9,187 nt of DNA from an uncultured Alistipes sp. (GTDB taxonomy: Bacteria; Bacteroidota; Bacteroidia; Bacteroidales; Rikenellaceae): the NCBI RefSeq assembly GCF_902388705.1, contig NZ_CABMQJ010000069.1, forward strand, positions 1-9,187, given 5' to 3'. Shown one piece after another: positions 6,119 to 9,187 of the stretch. The notes below the pieces were generated by a model. The model was not told the DNA's origin. It worked only from the letters and a program-made list of their open reading frames with translations, and searched no databases. A program made the translations under genes and the position numbers. Numbering within the stretch: position 1 is the stretch's first letter; every line of letters begins with the position of its first letter.

Positions 6119-7546
6119 TCATTTCCGCCGCACCACCTGCTGCCGCGGCTTGTTGTCCGCTTTCAGCGGGCTGTCGTCCCGCAGCTCTTCGAGCAGGATG
6201 CCGGCCACGTCATCCCCGGTAATCTCTCCGTCGGTGTAATTCAGGTCTTTGTAATTCCTGTAAACATAGTCGCTCACGGCAATCCTGTAAGCACGACCTT
6301 CGCGCAGTTCAGGGAACCGCACGTCGAGCGCGTTGTCCGCCGCATCGGTCACGATTACATAGGGCGTGGTCGAAATCAAATCGATGCGGTGCGCCTCCTT
6401 GGCGTTGGTCGCGTCGTTGTACTTCGAGAGAATCATGCGGCGCATGTCGGCGGGCGTCATCGTCATCTCCGCCACCAGCGTGCCGAACGGCTCCAACCCG
6501 TATATCTTCGCCGCGCTGACGCCGCCCGCGGGAATCGAGTCGAGGCGCACGCCGCCGATGTGGTAAAACCCGATTTCGGCATCGGCCTCGTCGGCCACCG
6601 CCCGGGCCATCCAGTTGGCAAGGCCCCATTTGTCCGCCGCCGTCCCGAAGTGCCCCACGGGCCTGTTCAGCTCCGGGTCGGCGTAATAGGCGTCGACCCG
6701 CTTCTGATACGCCGCATCCGGCTCGTAGGCGGACAGCGGGACGATGCGGTAATCGACGCCCGCGACCTTGCTGCCTTTCATGCGAACGGTCGTCACGCCT
6801 ATGTTTTTGAGGTCTTTGCCCGTCTGCGTCAGCAGCGTGCCGCCGATCAGCGTATCGATTTGCTCGTGCGTGTGACCGCCGATTACCACGTCGTACTGCG
6901 ACGGCCCTTTGGCGAGCAACTCCGCATCGCGGTCGTCGCCCATGTGCGACACGAGCACCAGCACGTCGCACTTCGGCCGCAGCTCGGCGGCATACTTCAC
7001 GGCCATCGCCTGCGGATCGGGGAACTCCAGCCCCTCGAAACTCGATGCATTGCCCGCAGGATGCCCCGGCCCCTCGTAGTTGGTCACCACGCCGACGAAG
7101 CCGATGCGGAATCCGCCCCGGTCGACAACCGTGTACGGAGGCAGTTTCGGGAAGGTGCAGGTGTCGCTCACCACGTTGGCGCACACCACCTCGAAGTCCA
7201 TGCTGTCGAGCATGCGACCCAGAAAGGCCTGTCCGTGGTCGAACTCGTGGTTGCCGAGCGTGGCCACGTCGTACCCCAGCTCGTTCATCAGCGCGATAAT
7301 CGGCATGCCGGGCGTCGCCGCCATGTCCACATAGGCATTCCCCGTCCACCGGTCGCCGGCATCGACCAGCACGACCAGCTGCGCCGTGTCGCGGCACGCC
7401 TCGACGGCCGCGGCCAGCCGCGGGAAGTTCTGTATCTTGGCGTGCATGTCGTTGGTCGACAACAACACGAGCGTCCGCTCGCGCGGCGAGCAGGCCGCGG
7501 CGACCGCCGCCAGGGCGAGCAGGAGCATCCGTATCATTCTTTTCAT
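6119..7546 (-). CDS. Lipoprotein 5'-nucleotidase / UshA-like metallophosphatase
   Basis: This is a 475-residue two-domain enzyme of the UshA/5'-nucleotidase family, expected to remove phosphate from nucleotides outside the inner membrane. The N-terminus (MKRMIRMLLLALAAVAAAC) is a lipoprotein signal with the modified Cys at 19. The metallophosphoesterase domain (about 25-270) shows STNDMH (30-35, ligands Asp33 and His35), AGDRWTGN (63-70, Asp65), GNHEFDHG (98-105, Asn99 ligand and the His100/Asp103 catalytic pair), SHMG (200-203) and GGHTHEQ (223-229). The C-terminal substrate domain (about 295-457) has GGVRLDSIPAG (331-341) and LEPFGTLV (351-358). The usual Asn before GG[IV]R is not present: the sequence reads HIGGVR. 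The C-terminal loop that carries GGDG in UshA reads RNYKDLNYTDGE. True substrate is therefore less certain. It is divergent from the nucleoside kinase. Confidence 0.9.
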   Translation of the reverse strand: MKRMIRMLLLALAAVAAACSPRERTLVLLSTNDMHAKIQNFPRLAAAVEACRDTAQLVVLVDAGDRWTGNAYVDMAATPGMPIIALMNELGYDVATLGNHEFDHGQAFLGRMLDSMDFEVVCANVVSDTCTFPKLPPYTVVDRGGFRIGFVGVVTNYEGPGHPAGNASSFEGLEFPDPQAMAVKYAAELRPKCDVLVLVSHMGDDRDAELLAKGPSQYDVVIGGHTHEQIDTLIGGTLLTQTGKDLKNIGVTTVRMKGSKVAGVDYRIVPLSAYEPDAAYQKRVDAYYADPELNRPVGHFGTAADKWGLANWMARAVADEADAEIGFYHIGGVRLDSIPAGGVSAAKIYGLEPFGTLVAEMTMTPADMRRMILSKYNDATNAKEAHRIDLISTTPYVIVTDAADNALDVRFPELREGRAYRIAVSDYVYRNYKDLNYTDGEITGDDVAGILLEELRDDSPLKADNKPRQQVVRRK

Positions 7547-7561
7547 AATCTCGGTTTTGAG

Positions 7562-7593
7562 TTTGTCAAAGTTACAAATTATTCATATCTTTA
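7562..7593 (+). promoter_or_regulatory. Promoter of the nucleoside kinase gene
   Basis: TTTG (7562-7565) is followed after 20 nt by TATCTTTA (7586-7593), one base off TAnnTTTG. A start near 7597 would leave about 30 nt of A/T-rich leader before the ATG at 7627. Confidence 0.65.
7567..7574 (-). promoter_or_regulatory. -7 element of the nucleotidase gene
   Basis: On the minus strand TAACTTTG (7574-7567) matches the -7 consensus exactly, but no TTTG lies 19-21 nt upstream. It sits inside the divergent kinase promoter (between its -33 and -7 elements), so the two polymerases could not both bind at once. The nucleotidase leader would be only about 15 nt. Confidence 0.55.
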
Positions 7594-7626
7594 CCCATCA
7601 TTCAGCATTTTATTTAGCATAAACCC

Positions 7627-9187
7627 ATGGCAGACACCATAACCGTCATCTGCGAAAATCTCGGCGCCCCGCTCCAGGTGGCGATGGGCACGCCGCTGTC
7701 CGAGGTGGCCGCGAAACTGACGCCGGGCCGGTATCCGTTCCTGGCGGCCTACGTCAACAACCGCATCAAGGAACTCTACTACAAAATATATACCCCGGTG
7801 ACCGTCCGCTTCGTGGACATCACCACCTTCGCGGGCATCCGCGTCTACCAGCGGACGTCGTGGTTCATCCTCCAGAAAGCCGTCCGCGACCTTTTCCCGG
7901 GGCAGACGCTCCACATCCGCCACTCGATGGGCCAGAACGGATTCTACTGCGAGGTCGAGGGCATCGACGAATTCACCCCCGAACAGACCGCCGCGCTCGC
8001 GGGGCGCATGCGCGAACTGGTGGCCCAGGATCTGCCGATATGCCGCTCGAAGGTGCTCACCAGCGAAGTCCGCGCCCGCTATGCCGAACAGGGTTTCGAC
8101 GACAAAATCGCCCTGCTCGACACCCGTCCGCGCCTTTACAGCGACCTCTACACGCTCGGCGACACCGAGGGCTACTTCTACGGCGCCCTGGCCCCCTCGA
8201 CGGGCTTCGTCCGGCTGTTCGCCATCGAGCCCTACTACAACGGCTTCTACATCGCCCTGCCCCTGCGCACGGCGCCCGAACGGCTCAACACGAACGTCCA
8301 CCAGGAGAAGATGTTCGACATCTTCCGCGAATACCAGTCGTGGGTCAAAATCATGGGCGTGCCCACCGTGGGCGACGTCAACGCGAAAGTCCTCGCGGGC
8401 GACGCCGGCGGCATGATCAAGCTGGCCGAGGCGTTCCACGAGCGCAAGTTCGCGGAGATCGCCGACGCCATCTACGACGCCAACCTCTCGCGCGGCATGC
8501 GCATGGTGCTCATCTCGGGCCCCTCGTCGAGCGGCAAGACCACCTCGGCCAAGCGGCTGGGCATCCAACTCGGCGTGCTGGGGCTGAACCCGGTGCTCAT
8601 TTCGCTCGACGACTACTTCGTCGACCGGGAGAAAACCCCCAAAGACGCCGACGGGGAGTACGACTACGAAGCGCTCGAGGCCATCGACCTCGAACTGTTC
8701 AACGACCACCTCTGCCGCCTGATGCGCGGCGAGAGCGTCGACATCCCGCGCTACGACTTCGTCACGGGCCGCCGCACGTGGCACAAAGACCCGCTGACGC
8801 TCAACGAACGGTCGATTCTCATCGTCGAGGGCATCCACGGCCTGAACCCGCGGCTCACGCCCAGCGTTCCCGAATCGCAGAAGTTCCGCATCTACATCTC
8901 GTGCTTCACCTCCGTGGCGCTGGACAACCTCTCGCGCATCGCCACCACCGACAACCGCCTGCTGCGCCGCCTGACGCGCGACTACACGCAGCGGGGCGCC
9001 AGCGCCGTGGCGACGCTCTCGCGCTGGGCTTCGGTGCGCCGCGGCGAAGAGAAACACATCTTCCCCTACCAGGAGAACGCCGACGTGATGCTCAACTCGT
9101 CGCTCTTCTACGAGATTTCGGTGCTGCGCCCCTTTGCCGAGAAAATCCTGCGCGAAGTGCCCGACACGGTGCCGGAATACGACGAGG
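7627..9187 (+). CDS. TGS-domain nucleoside (uridine-type) kinase, 3' end outside window
   Basis: The frame is open from the ATG at 7627 to the window edge (520 codons seen). The kinase part (from about residue 290) is a P-loop enzyme of the uridine kinase/phosphoribulokinase class: Walker A GPSSSGKT (298-305), SLDDYFVDR (326-334), IPRYDFVTGRR near 370-380 and IVEGIHGLNP (399-408). It likely phosphorylates a nucleoside such as uridine in salvage. The N-terminus resembles a TGS domain (about 1-62). It is followed by a region like the second domain of threonyl-tRNA synthetase (about 70-235), seen in QKAVRDLFPG, GFYCEVEG and PSTG. All four ThrRS metal/editing positions are changed, so no editing is expected. 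Known Bacteroidota proteins of this layout are about 550 residues, so little is missing. The exact substrate is not shown by sequence. Confidence 0.88.
   Translation, partial: MADTITVICENLGAPLQVAMGTPLSEVAAKLTPGRYPFLAAYVNNRIKELYYKIYTPVTVRFVDITTFAGIRVYQRTSWFILQKAVRDLFPGQTLHIRHSMGQNGFYCEVEGIDEFTPEQTAALAGRMRELVAQDLPICRSKVLTSEVRARYAEQGFDDKIALLDTRPRLYSDLYTLGDTEGYFYGALAPSTGFVRLFAIEPYYNGFYIALPLRTAPERLNTNVHQEKMFDIFREYQSWVKIMGVPTVGDVNAKVLAGDAGGMIKLAEAFHERKFAEIADAIYDANLSRGMRMVLISGPSSSGKTTSAKRLGIQLGVLGLNPVLISLDDYFVDREKTPKDADGEYDYEALEAIDLELFNDHLCRLMRGESVDIPRYDFVTGRRTWHKDPLTLNERSILIVEGIHGLNPRLTPSVPESQKFRIYISCFTSVALDNLSRIATTDNRLLRRLTRDYTQRGASAVATLSRWASVRRGEEKHIFPYQENADVMLNSSLFYEISVLRPFAEKILREVPDTVPEYDE

Noticed and set aside
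7591..9057. 488-codon minus-strand open frame opposite the nucleoside kinase
   Set aside because: The + strand frame has Walker A and other kinase motifs; the antisense product is a low-complexity Arg/Val/Glu-rich shadow.
1..9187. Mobile element, CRISPR, defence or biosynthetic system
   Set aside because: No transposase, integrase, terminal inverted repeats, direct-repeat/spacer array or linked effector genes were seen; the genes are housekeeping or isolated accessory genes.

Overview
This window looks like chromosomal core DNA from a GC-rich member of the Bacteroidales (phylum Bacteroidota), plausibly Alistipes or a relative in the Rikenellaceae. The evidence is Bacteroidota-type promoters (TTTG, about 20 nt, then TAnnTTTG) in front of most transcription units, an rpsF-rpsR-rplI operon with no priB or ssb inside it, mostly SD-less A/T-rich leaders, and strongly GC-rich third codon positions. 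The genus is an inference. I see no tRNA, rRNA, CRISPR array, insertion sequence, integrase or attachment site.

Layout: (1) 127-1357, + strand: promoter, rpsF (bS6), rpsR (bS18), rplI (bL9) and a strong intrinsic terminator. (2) 1391-2311, - strand: a ten-helix EamA/DMT-family transporter, convergent with the ribosomal operon. (3) 2568-3089, + strand: a YciE/YciF (DUF892) ferritin-like protein. (4) 3155-3727, - strand: a small exported protein built from five 29-residue DKNYYID-like repeats, convergent with the previous gene and with its own promoter. (5) 3976-5817, - strand: rpsA (S1, six S1 domains) with a clear terminator, a clear promoter and a structured leader. (6) 6119-7546, - strand: a lipoprotein 5'-nucleotidase/metallophosphatase. 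(7) 7627 to the right edge, + strand: a large nucleoside (uridine-type) kinase with a TGS domain and a ThrRS-like domain at its N-terminus. It is divergent from the nucleotidase and cut by the window end.

Functionally, four genes serve translation (bS6, bS18, bL9, S1). The nucleotidase and the nucleoside kinase share a short divergent promoter region. They could act in sequence in nucleotide salvage: dephosphorylation outside the inner membrane, then rephosphorylation in the cytosol. That link is inferred from position and family only. The transporter, DUF892 protein and repeat protein are accessory genes of unknown specific role.

I did not find a convincing new multi-gene system. The points most worth a second look are: strong Shine-Dalgarno sequences inside the bS6/bS18 operon, in a phylum whose ribosomes normally ignore them; a 39-nt hairpin at the start of the rpsA leader; a near-identical 87-bp repeat amplification in the exported protein; and a ThrRS-type editing domain in the kinase that has lost all four metal/catalytic positions.
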